A stretch of 52,743 nt of DNA from a virus, in the IMG/VR virus record IMGVR_UViG_3300044628_000447, positions 1 to 52,743 of that record, one strand, 5' to 3'. The position numbers and the translations under genes were made by a program. Of this stretch, positions 1-7,687 are shown piece by piece. The notes below the pieces were generated by a model that searched no databases, had not been told where the DNA came from, and worked only from the letters and a program-made list of their open reading frames with translations. Positions within the stretch are counted from its first letter, which is position 1. The number at the start of each line of letters is the position of its first letter.

Positions 1-127
1 TCATACCAGTTCTGGTAGTTGTTTATCTGCCTTTAGATCGTATATGAGACGACGAACTTGCTCTAGGGTCTCATAATCCCCAAAACATTCTTTACCTTCA
101 TAGTTTCTCCAAGAGTGTAAAAACCCG
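1..127. repeat. Terminal direct repeat, left copy
   Basis: Bases 1-127 are identical to 52617-52743. Such an exact end repeat usually comes from assembling a circular or circularly permuted molecule with a fixed k-mer, so it is probably not a physical terminal repeat. Joining the ends puts the stop of the first gene on the ATGA start of the deaminase gene, so gene order is continuous across the junction. Confidence 0.95.
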
Positions 128-258
128 CAATCATGCTTAAGTTTGGAGCGAATCTCTTCAAGGATTTCATCAATCACAATTAGAGCGTCTGTTCCAGCTA
201 AGGCGTAGGAGTGTTCTGGGCCTTCTTCTGGAAGGTCAAATTCTAATATAGCTTTCAT
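1..258 (-). CDS. Hypothetical acidic protein, 85 aa
   Basis: I do not recognise the family. The protein is soluble and acidic, with no membrane segment. Its stop overlaps the deaminase start (ATGA) across the circular junction, and its own start overlaps the end of the repeat copy upstream gene, so it belongs to the leftward small-gene operon. It may be a nucleotide-metabolism or host-takeover accessory, but this is only position-based. Confidence 0.75.
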   Translation of the reverse strand: MKAILEFDLPEEGPEHSYALAGTDALIVIDEILEEIRSKLKHDCGFLHSWRNYEGKECFGDYETLEQVRRLIYDLKADKQLPELV

Positions 259-437
259 AGTATATATTCTTCTAGTCCGTTTTCGCTTAGTGTTTTAGCC
301 TGCATAGCAATGACGTTATGCAGCTTCCATATTTCTTGTCTAGCTTGCTTTACTTCTTCAATAAGAGCGTCTTTCTCAGATTGAATGTCTTGATATAAGA
401 AGATTAGTTCTTCTTTTGATTTATTATTTATGTTCAT
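255..437 (-). CDS. Hypothetical coiled-coil protein, 60 aa
   Basis: A short, strongly helical protein: charged heptad-like residues from about residue 8 to 50 suggest a coiled coil. It shares a 4-base ATGA overlap with the next gene downstream and overlaps the preceding zinc-ribbon gene, which indicates translational coupling. Function unknown. Confidence 0.65.
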   Translation of the reverse strand: MNINNKSKEELIFLYQDIQSEKDALIEEVKQARQEIWKLHNVIAMQAKTLSENGLEEYIL

Positions 438-625
438 TTCTTAACCTTGAACCAGTTCGGGAAATGTCCAAAGTCCCTTGGTTCAGTAACTTGATTATTC
501 TTTCCACAGCAATCACACTTACCGTAATGCCATGTTGATACTTTGTTTATCCTAACACCATGCTTAATCCCGCATTCGGAACAACACCAGTCTGGATACG
601 GCTTTATTGTCGTTGTGCCAGCCAT
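434..625 (-). CDS. Small zinc-ribbon-like protein, 63 aa
   Basis: Two cysteine pairs are visible, WCCSEC near residues 13-18 and CDCC near 37-40, with nearby histidines, the arrangement of a small zinc-binding ribbon. Such proteins are common in phage early operons and may bind nucleic acid. Its start overlaps the end of the lipoprotein gene at 604-954 by 22 bases. Confidence 0.7.
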   Translation of the reverse strand: MAGTTTIKPYPDWCCSECGIKHGVRINKVSTWHYGKCDCCGKNNQVTEPRDFGHFPNWFKVKK

Positions 626-954
626 TTGTTGTATGCCTTTGCAGCAAGAATCTGATTCTCGTAGTTGATTTCTTCCAGACTCTTTTGCGGTAGGTCTGGA
701 TTGATGTAGTCGAAGTCTCCTTGGTAGTTGTTTACCACGGGGATGGCTTGACTCGGTTGGGGGTTGTGAGAACCAATATAGGTGTTCTGCTGTTGATCTG
801 GAGGATCATTCCTCAGATACATTTCCTTAATATGCGGTGTTCCGCCTTTTGGATATGTAAGGGTTCTCTTCTCTGTGTATGTCTCCTTGCTCACACTAGA
901 GCAAGCTTGCATTGCTACTGCTGTCGCAACCATAGCGACTATTTTTGTGTTCAT
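604..954 (-). CDS. Putative lipoprotein, 116 aa
   Basis: A Lys-containing N-terminus is followed by a hydrophobic segment (about residues 5-16) and Cys18 in an AMQAC-SS context, which resembles a bacterial lipobox. The rest is polar and Pro/Gln/Asn-rich, so the mature protein may be a flexible lipid-anchored envelope protein. Its role is unknown; superinfection exclusion or a spanin-like role are options without direct support. Confidence 0.6.
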   Translation of the reverse strand: MNTKIVAMVATAVAMQACSSVSKETYTEKRTLTYPKGGTPHIKEMYLRNDPPDQQQNTYIGSHNPQPSQAIPVVNNYQGDFDYINPDLPQKSLEEINYENQILAAKAYNKWLAQRQ

Positions 955-985
955 GGTTCCTTTCTGTCTTGGTTTAACTGAAAGT

Positions 986-1177
986 CTATTCGTCTTCTTC
1001 CTCTACTTCTTCCTCTTCATCTTCTGATTGATCTATCGTATTCTTGATAATCTCATGTATCTTGACCTCCAGCACCCCGATCATGGACGCTAGGGTTAGG
1101 TCAAACTCGCTGCTGTATCTTTCCACGAGTTTATCCAAATCCTCTTGGAACATTTCGATCTGTTTTGATTCTTTCAT
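986..1177 (-). CDS. Hypothetical protein with acidic tail, 63 aa
   Basis: The start at 1177 is preferred because it overlaps the stop of the tiny upstream membrane-peptide gene in ATGA; the longer ORF to 1258 would translate that gene out of frame. The protein is helical and ends in a run of Glu/Asp. Function unknown. Confidence 0.55.
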   Translation of the reverse strand: MKESKQIEMFQEDLDKLVERYSSEFDLTLASMIGVLEVKIHEIIKNTIDQSEDEEEEVEEEDE

Positions 1178-1260
1178 TTTGATAGTAGCTTGATCAAGTC
1201 TAACGCCACCGCGCCTACTACGGCAATTAGAAAAATCAGAAGAATGTTTCTCTCGCACAT
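1174..1260 (-). CDS. Tiny single-pass membrane peptide, 28 aa
   Basis: The ORF MCERNILLIFLIAVVG... has one hydrophobic segment from about residue 6 to 24 and a basic end. It lies just downstream of a good promoter (-35 at 1291-1296, -10 at 1269-1274) and its TGA overlaps the next ATG. It could be a leader peptide or a small membrane effector. Its size keeps confidence moderate. Confidence 0.45.
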   Translation of the reverse strand: MCERNILLIFLIAVVGAVALDLIKLLSK

Positions 1261-1268
1261 TTGAGAGA

Positions 1269-1296
1269 ATCCTACACAGACAGTAAATCCTGTCAA
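1269..1296 (-). promoter_or_regulatory. Sigma70-like promoter
   Basis: On the minus strand TTGACA (1296-1291) is followed after 16 bp by TAGGAT (1274-1269). It drives the leftward lipoprotein/zinc-ribbon group and leaves almost no leader before the ATG at 1260. Confidence 0.55.
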
Positions 1297-1307
1297 CACA
1301 TTTTTAT

Positions 1308-2423
1308 TTACGGATACACTTTTTCTAGCGCATAAAGTCCATTACCATCGGAATACCACCCCTTGCCAGTGTAGACATCCAGCACATCCTCGAAGTATTT
1401 CTCATACATCGGTGCTACCTTATCGAGAGTAAAGTTGGCCATGGAGAATCTGCGGCAATTCTCTGGATCGATATCATCGATGTTCTTGATCGCATCCACA
1501 AAATCACCCATCGTCCTGCACCGATAGCCAGTGAGTCCGTGGATATTGTTCTCCGCGAAGCTTCCCCAGTCAGTAGTAATCGTTGGAGTCCCAGAAAGCA
1601 GGTTCTCGATCTGGACACCGCCAAATGGTTCGACATACATACTTGGAAGGAAGGATGCTTTTGCGTTAGCCATTAACTTCTTTCTAGTCGGGACATCTGC
1701 GTAGCCGATATACTCAACGTGGTCTGGCAGCTTGTATCCATCCTCCTTTTGACCCGCGATTACCAGCTTCACTCCAGCAATCTTGGTTGCCTGTATCGCT
1801 ACGTTGACTCCCTTACCGTCATAGACCCTTCCAAGGTAGAGAAAGTAATCTTCTTTTCGCGTGTTATACTCAAAGTCTTCTGGGTCGAAGTAGTTTGGGA
1901 TAACAACATCATACCAGTCTTGATTGCAGCTACCCACGTTTTTTAAGCCGCAATATGCGTGATAGATCGCGTAGGATTCAAACACCTTCCATCTAGCCCA
2001 GTGTCCACCAGCGTATCCAATCCCCGGCTCTACTGTGATTAGGTCTGGATGCGCGTCACACACAGGGCGAACACCACTTCCCCAGAATGGAAGAATGAAA
2101 TCATGCTTCTTCTTTCGCTGCGCTACCTGCTTAATCGCGTTTCGGTAGAACGTCTGGTAGGCATGGTCGGTTGTGCTGAATTTAAAGAATTTACTTTTCC
2201 AATCGTGGCTACCGTAGCTCTTCTCAAAATCATCGTTGGTTAGAACGGTGACGTGTTCTGTGCATGGGAGATCAGAGTCTTCATGCCCGTAGTGGATAAC
2301 CGTGTGGCCGCGCTCGGTCATCATCTTTCCGAACTTGACCACCTTTTGAGTATAGGCACATGCGTTAAACTGCTTAGAGCTAACAGTGTGTGGCAAGCCG
2401 AGTATATGGTATGTGTGTTTCAT
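1308..2423 (-). CDS. GT-B glycosyltransferase, family 4-like
   Basis: 371 aa. The C-terminal half has the signature of GT4/family 1 retaining glycosyltransferases: a YLGRVYDGKGV nucleotide-sugar-binding stretch (about 200-210) and EPFGGVQIENLLSGTPTITT with the catalytic-region Glu-x7-Glu (about 265-285). It should transfer a sugar from a nucleotide-sugar donor to an unknown acceptor such as modified phage DNA, a virion protein or host surface glycan. No base hydroxylase is visible, so DNA glycosylation would need another modifying enzyme. It overlaps the upstream gene at 2420-2965 by 4 bases. Confidence 0.85.
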   Translation of the reverse strand: MKHTYHILGLPHTVSSKQFNACAYTQKVVKFGKMMTERGHTVIHYGHEDSDLPCTEHVTVLTNDDFEKSYGSHDWKSKFFKFSTTDHAYQTFYRNAIKQVAQRKKKHDFILPFWGSGVRPVCDAHPDLITVEPGIGYAGGHWARWKVFESYAIYHAYCGLKNVGSCNQDWYDVVIPNYFDPEDFEYNTRKEDYFLYLGRVYDGKGVNVAIQATKIAGVKLVIAGQKEDGYKLPDHVEYIGYADVPTRKKLMANAKASFLPSMYVEPFGGVQIENLLSGTPTITTDWGSFAENNIHGLTGYRCRTMGDFVDAIKNIDDIDPENCRRFSMANFTLDKVAPMYEKYFEDVLDVYTGKGWYSDGNGLYALEKVYP

Positions 2424-2965
2424 TCGCAGGAGTAAACTGTGTCGTGTAATTTGAGTCGCGGTAAATTATCGTTTACGATAAAGCTGGCATCTCGAAATGT
2501 GATTCTGTTCGTGGGTTGTATTGTGAGCCTGCCGTTGTCTAGCTTGATAAAGTAAAAATCTTTATCTTGCTCTGGCGTATCGCTCCATCCGTCATTAACA
2601 TGGGTGACGTTGAACAGATACTCCCCAGACAAGATTACATCATTGATTTTAACCTGCATTCGCAGACCGCGCAGGTGAGGGTTTGCGAGCGTGGTGAAAT
2701 CGTATGAGTAGCAGTCCCACAGTTGTGCTTGCTTGATAGACCACTCATTACCTTTTTTAGAAAACGAAATAGCATGAGGGGGAACGTTACGATACATCGC
2801 ACCACCGTCACGAAGAATGACGTTAATTCCCCAAGCTCTTCCGGGGATACTTGTGATGCCCACCCACATCGCCTCAACGAATCCACACGGTTCTTGATGC
2901 GTGTAACGCGAATCAATATGCACATACTGATGGACAGGGATATTTCCAATCTTTGAGAAGATCAT
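2420..2965 (-). CDS. Conserved hypothetical phage protein, 181 aa
   Basis: Unrecognised beta-rich protein with a central LWDCYSYDFT motif (about residues 82-91) of a kind I have seen in uncharacterised phage proteins. It lies directly upstream of the glycosyltransferase and is translationally coupled to it, so a shared role is plausible. A copy of the dispersed palindrome (2466-2481) lies near its 3' end. Confidence 0.7.
   Translation of the reverse strand: MIFSKIGNIPVHQYVHIDSRYTHQEPCGFVEAMWVGITSIPGRAWGINVILRDGGAMYRNVPPHAISFSKKGNEWSIKQAQLWDCYSYDFTTLANPHLRGLRMQVKINDVILSGEYLFNVTHVNDGWSDTPEQDKDFYFIKLDNGRLTIQPTNRITFRDASFIVNDNLPRLKLHDTVYSCE
2466..2481. promoter_or_regulatory. Dispersed palindrome (operator-like) in CDS
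   Basis: TTATCGTTTACGATAA, a perfect 6+6 inverted repeat inside the 2420-2965 gene. Read in the sense of that gene the spacer is TAAA, the common orientation. Confidence 0.75.
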
Positions 2966-3171
2966 TTCTCTAGGATTACTTTTTCTTTGATTTTTGATCC
3001 ATCACAAAAACAGAACATTTCTTCTGCTTCTTCAAGCGAATCGTAAGAGGCTTGATGATACATGCTGAAATACATATCCGCCCATTGCCACAATGTCCAT
3101 ATATTGCGTTGTTGAATCACATACTGTTTTCTTCCATTTTGGAAGGTTCTTTCAATAATTCGCGCTTTCAT
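2962..3171 (-). CDS. Hypothetical protein, 69 aa
   Basis: Start at 3171 chosen because ATGA overlaps the stop of the upstream gene. It is a small protein with a W-rich centre (LWQWADMYF) and an acidic stretch. Family unknown. It ends overlapping the 2420-2965 gene. Confidence 0.6.
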   Translation of the reverse strand: MKARIIERTFQNGRKQYVIQQRNIWTLWQWADMYFSMYHQASYDSLEEAEEMFCFCDGSKIKEKVILEK

Positions 3172-3410
3172 GCTACTGACTTGCTGCCTTTGCACTTCCA
3201 TTTTTTCCTCGACAGTCGGTTGGGGCTATTCGGGTCATTCTTCCAGTCACCTTTGATCTTTGCCGAACGCGCACAATACGCATCCCCCTTGGCCGTGCCG
3301 GGACGAATACGATCCTTGCCATCCTTCGCCTTTCCAGCCTGCCCATACTTGATTGTCTTTGTTCTACCTGTCTTTGGATTCTTAACTACCTTGGTAAATC
3401 TTTTTTTCAT
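3168..3410 (-). CDS. Small basic phage protein, 80 aa
   Basis: Very Lys/Arg-rich, with KNPKTGRTKTIKYGQAGKAK followed by Gly/Lys-rich repeats. This pattern matches a widespread family of small basic phage proteins of unknown function (DUF6321-like, named from memory). Its charge suggests nucleic-acid binding. It lies with two other basic small proteins at 3477-3790, so the three may work together. Confidence 0.75.
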   Translation of the reverse strand: MKKRFTKVVKNPKTGRTKTIKYGQAGKAKDGKDRIRPGTAKGDAYCARSAKIKGDWKNDPNSPNRLSRKKWKCKGSKSVA

Positions 3411-3476
3411 TTATATCAATTTATATGGGGTTATATATAGTTTACTACTAAAACGTATAAATTTAGTATAACTAAC

Positions 3477-3623
3477 CTACCGTTTCTTTGCAGTCTTCTT
3501 TGATTCTTTAAATGCTTTTGCAGTTGGTGCACCTTTTGAACCCGGCTTCCTCATCTTCTCACCGCTACCCGCTGCGATGCGTTTCTTTTTTGCATTGATG
3601 TTTGCGTATAGTCCTTTTTTCAT
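3477..3623 (-). CDS. Small basic phage protein (MKKGLYANI family), 48 aa
   Basis: The ORF starts MKKGLYANINAKKKRIAAGS and continues through a KPGSKGAPT segment. This is a recognisable short phage protein found in many unrelated phages, function unknown. Highly basic and probably nucleic-acid associated. Its ATG overlaps the stop of the 3620-3790 gene. A 66-bp A/T-rich gap with a weak hairpin separates it from the next gene. Confidence 0.8.
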   Translation of the reverse strand: MKKGLYANINAKKKRIAAGSGEKMRKPGSKGAPTAKAFKESKKTAKKR

Positions 3624-3790
3624 TTCTTCTTTTTCTTTGACATTCCAGCTTCGGAGAGTGCAATCGCAATAGCCTGCTTGCGGCTTTTCACAATTGGAGC
3701 TTTCTTCGGGCCTTTAGGGTTTTTACCGCTATGTAGTTTACCAGCTTTGTATTCCCGCATAACTTTTGCTATTTTCTTTTTACCTTTCAT
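3620..3790 (-). CDS. DUF6496-like small basic protein, 56 aa
   Basis: Reads MKGKKKIAKVMREYKAGKL, then a HSGK segment and SRKQAIAIALSEAGMSKKK. The KVMREYKAGKLHSG and SRKQAIAIALSEAG motifs are typical of a small phage family I recall as DUF6496. Function unknown. ATGA-coupled on both sides (3790 and 3623). Confidence 0.8.
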   Translation of the reverse strand: MKGKKKIAKVMREYKAGKLHSGKNPKGPKKAPIVKSRKQAIAIALSEAGMSKKKKK

Positions 3791-4119
3791 AATTCAAATC
3801 CTTCCATTCCATCTCGTAACAGTTTAAAGAACAGGTCAGCCGACATGGTAACTTTCCAGTCCTTGTTAGATTTTTTGTGTGCGACAATCCAAGGTTTTCC
3901 GCCACCATCCCTCATAGCTTGTTCGCAGGCTTTATCAAGATTAAGATTCTCCACGAATTTAACTTCTTGATGGAGACTGGAAAGCTCTTCGCATATTACG
4001 TCTGGACTGTCTTGGCCTCCAGCGTATTGCTGACCACGGCGAGCGGTGAAGCCTTCTTTCCTAAGCTCATCTCGCCAAAGACGTTCACCGCGCTTTCCTT
4101 TTTGTCGGGAGTTAATCAT
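3787..4119 (-). CDS. PD-(D/E)XK nuclease, resolvase-like, 110 aa
   Basis: Motifs match small Holliday-junction-resolvase-like phage nucleases: QKGKRGER with Glu12 near the N-terminus, ARRGQQYAGGQDSPDV giving the catalytic Asp, then HQEVK (about 51-55) giving Glu and Lys, and a downstream QA motif. It would cut branched DNA during replication or before packaging. Coupled to the small basic proteins downstream by ATGA overlap. Confidence 0.75.
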   Translation of the reverse strand: MINSRQKGKRGERLWRDELRKEGFTARRGQQYAGGQDSPDVICEELSSLHQEVKFVENLNLDKACEQAMRDGGGKPWIVAHKKSNKDWKVTMSADLFFKLLRDGMEGFEL

Positions 4120-4460
4120 TTTTTATCCTTCTTGATTTCTTCTACACCAGAGCGGAGTTCAGACACGACTCCAAACTTATCGTTCTCATAATCAATCTCG
4201 GCTAAATCAATAGCCCGTTCGGCGATGTATATTAGCTCTTTAATTTGCTCCCGCGCCTCGTCGCGCTCTTTGGCTATTCTTGCAACATCACTATTTGCTG
4301 CCATGCAAAGCTCAAGTTTATGTCGCGCCTCGTCGCGCTCGCGCTCTAAACGCTCACACGTTGCTTTTAATAGGAAAGACCATTGCCCATTAGAGGCGAT
4401 TACCGCTGCTTCTGTTTCTGGTGTGTCCATTTGAGTAATGTTAGAACGGGTTGAGTTCAT
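4116..4460 (-). CDS. Coiled-coil protein with RERDEAR repeats, 114 aa
   Basis: An N-terminal TPETEAAV segment is followed by repeated ERDEAR heptads (about residues 37-75), predicting a coiled coil. Two further genes at 50717-51214 and 51390-51653 share TPETD and RERDEA motifs, so the three form a small paralogous group. The start could also be at 4430. Function unknown. Confidence 0.65.
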   Translation of the reverse strand: MNSTRSNITQMDTPETEAAVIASNGQWSFLLKATCERLERERDEARHKLELCMAANSDVARIAKERDEAREQIKELIYIAERAIDLAEIDYENDKFGVVSELRSGVEEIKKDKK

Positions 4461-4626
4461 CTGTCAATACCTTTTTGTTGTCATTGAAGTATTCATCGTA
4501 GATTGAAATAGCCTCCCTGTAACACTTCTCTGCGTATTCATACCTGTCTTTGATTTCCTTCTCCCATATATCTCCCGCTTTATCTAGAAGCCTACAGGCG
4601 TGCTTGAATAGTTGATCCTTGTTCAT
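4441..4626 (-). CDS. Hypothetical helical protein, 61 aa
   Basis: Start at 4626 chosen for its ATGA overlap with the upstream stop; a GGGAAG lies just ahead, and an ATG at 4635 is an alternative. The helical, charged sequence looks TPR-like (AEKCYREAISIYDEYF) but is too short to assign. Confidence 0.55.
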   Translation of the reverse strand: MNKDQLFKHACRLLDKAGDIWEKEIKDRYEYAEKCYREAISIYDEYFNDNKKVLTDELNPF

Positions 4627-4955
4627 TCTTCCCATTTTCCAATCGCTCGCATGAAAGCCTCGGCACGCTGCATCGCGGTCGAGTTAATTACGCGCCAACC
4701 ATCTATTCCGGTTTGAACATCGAGAATCTCGCAGAGATAAAATCTGTAGCTACTTCTTTGATCCTCTGAAAGAATCTTTTCCGCTTCGTGCATGGCGTTC
4801 AAATCTTTGCAGTAATTTGGAACACCATGCGTCCCGTAATATCCACCTTCTTTTGTGACTCCAGAAGATGCTATTATTGTTCCGCTTTCAGAGACACGGA
4901 CATTTAAATGCCCGCATACACACGCAATAGCGATGTTAATTTGTTCGTTGTTCAT
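4623..4955 (-). CDS. Conserved small phage protein, 110 aa
   Basis: Contains VPNYCKDLNAMHEAEK in the middle and AMQRAEAFMRAIGKWEE at the C-terminus. These match a small-protein family seen often in phages and prophages, with no known function. It follows the helicase in the same operon after a 7-bp gap. Confidence 0.7.
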   Translation of the reverse strand: MNNEQINIAIACVCGHLNVRVSESGTIIASSGVTKEGGYYGTHGVPNYCKDLNAMHEAEKILSEDQRSSYRFYLCEILDVQTGIDGWRVINSTAMQRAEAFMRAIGKWEE

Positions 4956-4962
4956 ATTTTTA

Positions 4963-6192
4963 TTATTCTTCTAGTTTACTGATTTCACCGTTCATCTTTA
5001 CCGAAAAGGACACATTCCTTGGCCCTCTACGATTCTTGTCAATGTATATGCAGGACTTGTCATCCTTGTGCTTAATGTGGATTACCGCATTTGAGTGCTG
5101 CTTGATTGCGCGGGACTCGCGTAGCTTCCCTTCATCATTCAACTGACTGCCAGTTATCACAGGAGCCTTGATTCTTGTGGCGAGGTTCTTGAGCTTCCTA
5201 GCAATATCGGAGACTGTCTGTTCGCGGGACTCGCTGGTTTCGTTCTCCACGATCTGGATATAGTCAACGATTACCACATCTGCTTTTCCAAGGAGGGATA
5301 GTCTCTGTGATTCCGCGATTATGGAGTCTAGGTCAAGAATATCGTCAACGATAGTCAGTGGCATGTCTCTGATTTCCAAGATTGCCTTACTGATTTTTGG
5401 AATCTCCCTTGAATAAATTGTCCGGTATTCTTCCGCAGCCCGAACCGGGATACCAGCATAGGATGCAACGAATCGCTCCAAGATGTCTGTCTTATCCATC
5501 TCAAGTGAGAAGTAAGCTACGCTTTTGTTTTCAAGAATATTAGCTAAACCAGCTTGAACCATGTAGATAGACTTACCACCACCCGATTCAGAGGCTACTG
5601 TCAATAGTTCCCCTTCGTGCAGCCCACCTTTCATCTTGCTATCGAGGTTGACTAATCCCGTCTTATACTTCGTTCTCTCTTGAGCCCCCTCCATCTGGTC
5701 GATAAGCTGCCCAGCGATTTCCTTCACGCTTGATAGGTTTGGCGATTTATCATTCTGACTAGTGGCAATCTTATCGGCTATGTCCTTCAAATCCGCCTTG
5801 GCAAGCTGGATGTCCCTCCTGTTATCCTCGATGATCTTGAGCGTGTCTCGGTATCCCTTGTAGCGGATTAGGTCTTTCCGATAATCGTTGGCCATCTCGA
5901 TTACTATGTCAGATGGTTTCATTTTGTGAGCTGAGAGAATGTCATATACTGCATTCTCCCCACCGATGATTTCTAGCTTCCCGTTTTTGGATAGTTCTGC
6001 AATGGCTGAGAACTCGCTTGTGTCCCCTGTCCGCTGGTATGTATCTCGGAGAGCTTCAAAGACGGTTCTATGGGCATCTATGGCGAAATAATCCACATCC
6101 CAGATTTGTGTAGCTAGGATGTTTGGGTTGCTTGCGATCAGAGATAGTGCTCCCACTTCTCCGAGGTGGAATATTGGTGTGTCTGTGTTCAT
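4963..6192 (-). CDS. DnaB-type replicative helicase
   Basis: 409 aa, RecA-fold hexameric helicase. An N-terminal DnaB-like domain covers about 1-150. The P-loop region is ASESGGGKS (200-208), a relaxed Walker A with Ser in place of the first Ala/Gly. Walker B is VVIVDYIQ (about 305-312). A SLEM motif follows the P-loop, and KNRRGP near the C-terminus fits the arginine-finger region. It should unwind the phage fork and recruit host primase/polymerase, since the genome has no polymerase. A dispersed palindrome sits 4 bp upstream of its start, where an SD would normally lie. Confidence 0.9.
   Translation of the reverse strand: MNTDTPIFHLGEVGALSLIASNPNILATQIWDVDYFAIDAHRTVFEALRDTYQRTGDTSEFSAIAELSKNGKLEIIGGENAVYDILSAHKMKPSDIVIEMANDYRKDLIRYKGYRDTLKIIEDNRRDIQLAKADLKDIADKIATSQNDKSPNLSSVKEIAGQLIDQMEGAQERTKYKTGLVNLDSKMKGGLHEGELLTVASESGGGKSIYMVQAGLANILENKSVAYFSLEMDKTDILERFVASYAGIPVRAAEEYRTIYSREIPKISKAILEIRDMPLTIVDDILDLDSIIAESQRLSLLGKADVVIVDYIQIVENETSESREQTVSDIARKLKNLATRIKAPVITGSQLNDEGKLRESRAIKQHSNAVIHIKHKDDKSCIYIDKNRRGPRNVSFSVKMNGEISKLEE
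5339..5354. promoter_or_regulatory. Weak copy of dispersed palindrome in helicase gene
   Basis: ATATCGTCAACGATAG: the inner TATCG-N4-CGATA core is intact but the outer bases do not pair and the spacer (TCAA) differs from the usual type. It may be coincidental. Confidence 0.35.
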
Positions 6193-6195
6193 TGG

Positions 6196-6211
6196 TTATC
6201 GGTTCCGATAA
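6196..6211. promoter_or_regulatory. Dispersed palindrome (operator-like) before helicase
   Basis: TTATCGGTTCCGATAA fills nearly the whole gap between the organizer stop (6212) and the helicase ATG (6192). A TCTAAT box with a poor TTGGTC -35 lies just upstream on the minus strand, so the site could cover the transcription start and the ribosome-binding region. Confidence 0.8.
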
Positions 6212-7099
6212 TTAGAGGTTTGGCTTTACGGTTGACCAATCTATCTCTTCAAAGGATTGGTTTGTTTGTTGGGGTTTCTTTTGGTTGGATACCCACTCTG
6301 CTTTGAATCCTCTCCAACCACGGAGGACACATTCACGAAGCGCATCTTCCAGCGGCCAACCCGCCTTCTGTGCTTCTGACTTGATAATGTTTAGAACCGC
6401 TGGAGTAATCTTGGCTTTCTTTTCCTTGCGGATGTCGCAGAACGCTTCCCAAGTTTGCTCGGTAATCCCGTCTGGCTTTGGGGGGGGAACGATCGATTTT
6501 CGCAACCCTTGTGTCTTCATGGAACGGGGGGGTCTTGAATCAGAAGCTTTAGCTTCGCTTGCTTGTGCGGTAGCACGCTGACTTTCGTTGGTGTTGAAAA
6601 AGTCATTTGTGGAAGACGAAGCCTCTGCTGAGTTTTCCACGCCTATTTGCATTTCTATACCATTACTAGGTATTTCATTTACTATTCCTAGGTATTTGTC
6701 TGAGGTTTTTCCACAGTGTAGGTTTTCCGTAGTGTGGAAAACCCCTAGGGTGGCTGACTGTGCAAACCGAACTTCTACATACCACTTCTCCACTCTGCCA
6801 CCCTCCCCCTTTCTAACAACATCATCAATAAAACCAGCACTCTTGAGTTGTTTTTTGGCATGAGAAAACCTATCTCTTCCCCACCCAAGACCATTCATTG
6901 CGTATTCAGATGTCGCAAATACAGAACTATTCTGCTGCCACTTTCTTGTGTAGCAGTAGAAAGTGTAAAGAGCCAAGCAGTCTCCGGGGTTTTCCATCTT
7001 CAGAATCCTATCCACTGATGGTTTTGTTAATCCAACCAGATAATCTTCTGGCAATCCAGATGCCATCGTTTCGCATCTTTCGTATATCGTTACGTCCAT
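6212..7099 (-). CDS. Replication organizer-like winged-helix protein
   Basis: 295 aa from the ATG at 7099; a longer ORF to 7171 would translate the structured leader. The N-terminal 100 residues resemble winged-helix replication initiators/organizers (AMNGLGWGRDRFSHAKKQLKSAGFID). A low-complexity linker follows, then a C-terminal helical domain ending in ALRECVLRGWRGFKAEWV, as in phage helicase-loader/organizer proteins. Its place just upstream of DnaB supports a role in origin recognition or helicase loading. Confidence 0.65.
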   Translation of the reverse strand: MDVTIYERCETMASGLPEDYLVGLTKPSVDRILKMENPGDCLALYTFYCYTRKWQQNSSVFATSEYAMNGLGWGRDRFSHAKKQLKSAGFIDDVVRKGEGGRVEKWYVEVRFAQSATLGVFHTTENLHCGKTSDKYLGIVNEIPSNGIEMQIGVENSAEASSSTNDFFNTNESQRATAQASEAKASDSRPPRSMKTQGLRKSIVPPPKPDGITEQTWEAFCDIRKEKKAKITPAVLNIIKSEAQKAGWPLEDALRECVLRGWRGFKAEWVSNQKKPQQTNQSFEEIDWSTVKPNL

Positions 7100-7232
7100 A
7101 AAAAAAGGCGACCCCTTGTAGTGGCGGACAAAAGCGGCAACTGACGCATGAGAGTGGTGAAACCACCACAAGGGATCATATATTTTATTTGTTTATTTAA
7201 TTTTGTCCTTCACATCGGCTCTCACCCCGATG
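7100..7232 (-). ncRNA. Structured leader of organizer gene (copy A)
   Basis: On the minus strand a hairpin CATCGG/CCGATG (7213-7218/7227-7232) is followed by an A/T-rich linker and a domain closed by CCCTTGT/ACAAGGG (7113-7119/7168-7174). That domain contains GTGGT-ttc-ACCAC, and the start codon follows at 7099. The same order and key sequences (GGTTTCACC loop, CCCTTG side, ATCGG hairpin, A/T linker, ATG) occur before the HNH gene at 45636-45782. It may be a regulatory leader or a mobile RNA element. Confidence 0.5.
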
Positions 7233-7282
7233 GCAGAGATTGCTCCCTACGCCAACCATCCTAGAAATCGACACCTACCGTG

Positions 7283-7672
7283 TCAATACTTTATTTCAAT
7301 TTTTTCTTTCCCTCCACTAGTCCACAGAGGAAGATCGTCTAAAAGGTTATCCCACACTTCGTTGCATTCCTCTGATGTTGGCATCTCGATAATGGAAATC
7401 TTTTTATCAAGAGTAGCCTCCTTCTCATCCACCCTGCACTCTAGGAAGTAAATCTTGCTGACATTTTCCATGAGAACGAAGATCACAGCTTCCCCGTTTG
7501 GTTTTACGCCAAGGGTAATGAAAGGCCCGTCTTCATCGCAAGTCTCGTAGTGAACAACCAGACCCTCACCCAGAATCTTAGACAGAGCTAGATTGGATAT
7601 GAGGACGGAAGCCTGCATTGATGTGAGGATGTAGGTGGAAATTTGGTCTACGAGTTCTTTTGCGTTGTCCAT
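7283..7672 (-). CDS. Hypothetical early protein, 129 aa
   Basis: Unrecognised acidic protein with mixed helices and strands and no membrane segment. It is the first gene leftward from the divergent control region, with an operator palindrome overlapping its start codon, so it is probably tightly controlled. It might be an antirepressor or immunity-type partner of the XRE regulator; that is position-based only. Confidence 0.65.
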   Translation of the reverse strand: MDNAKELVDQISTYILTSMQASVLISNLALSKILGEGLVVHYETCDEDGPFITLGVKPNGEAVIFVLMENVSKIYFLECRVDEKEATLDKKISIIEMPTSEECNEVWDNLLDDLPLWTSGGKEKIEIKY

Positions 7673-7687
7673 TATCGATACCGATAA
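7672..7687. promoter_or_regulatory. Operator-like palindrome at divergent control region
   Basis: TTATCGATACCGATAA touches the start codon at 7672 and overlaps the -10 box (7684-7689) of the leftward promoter. A regulator bound here would block transcription and initiation. The XRE-type regulator is encoded 52 bp away on the other strand. Confidence 0.8.
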
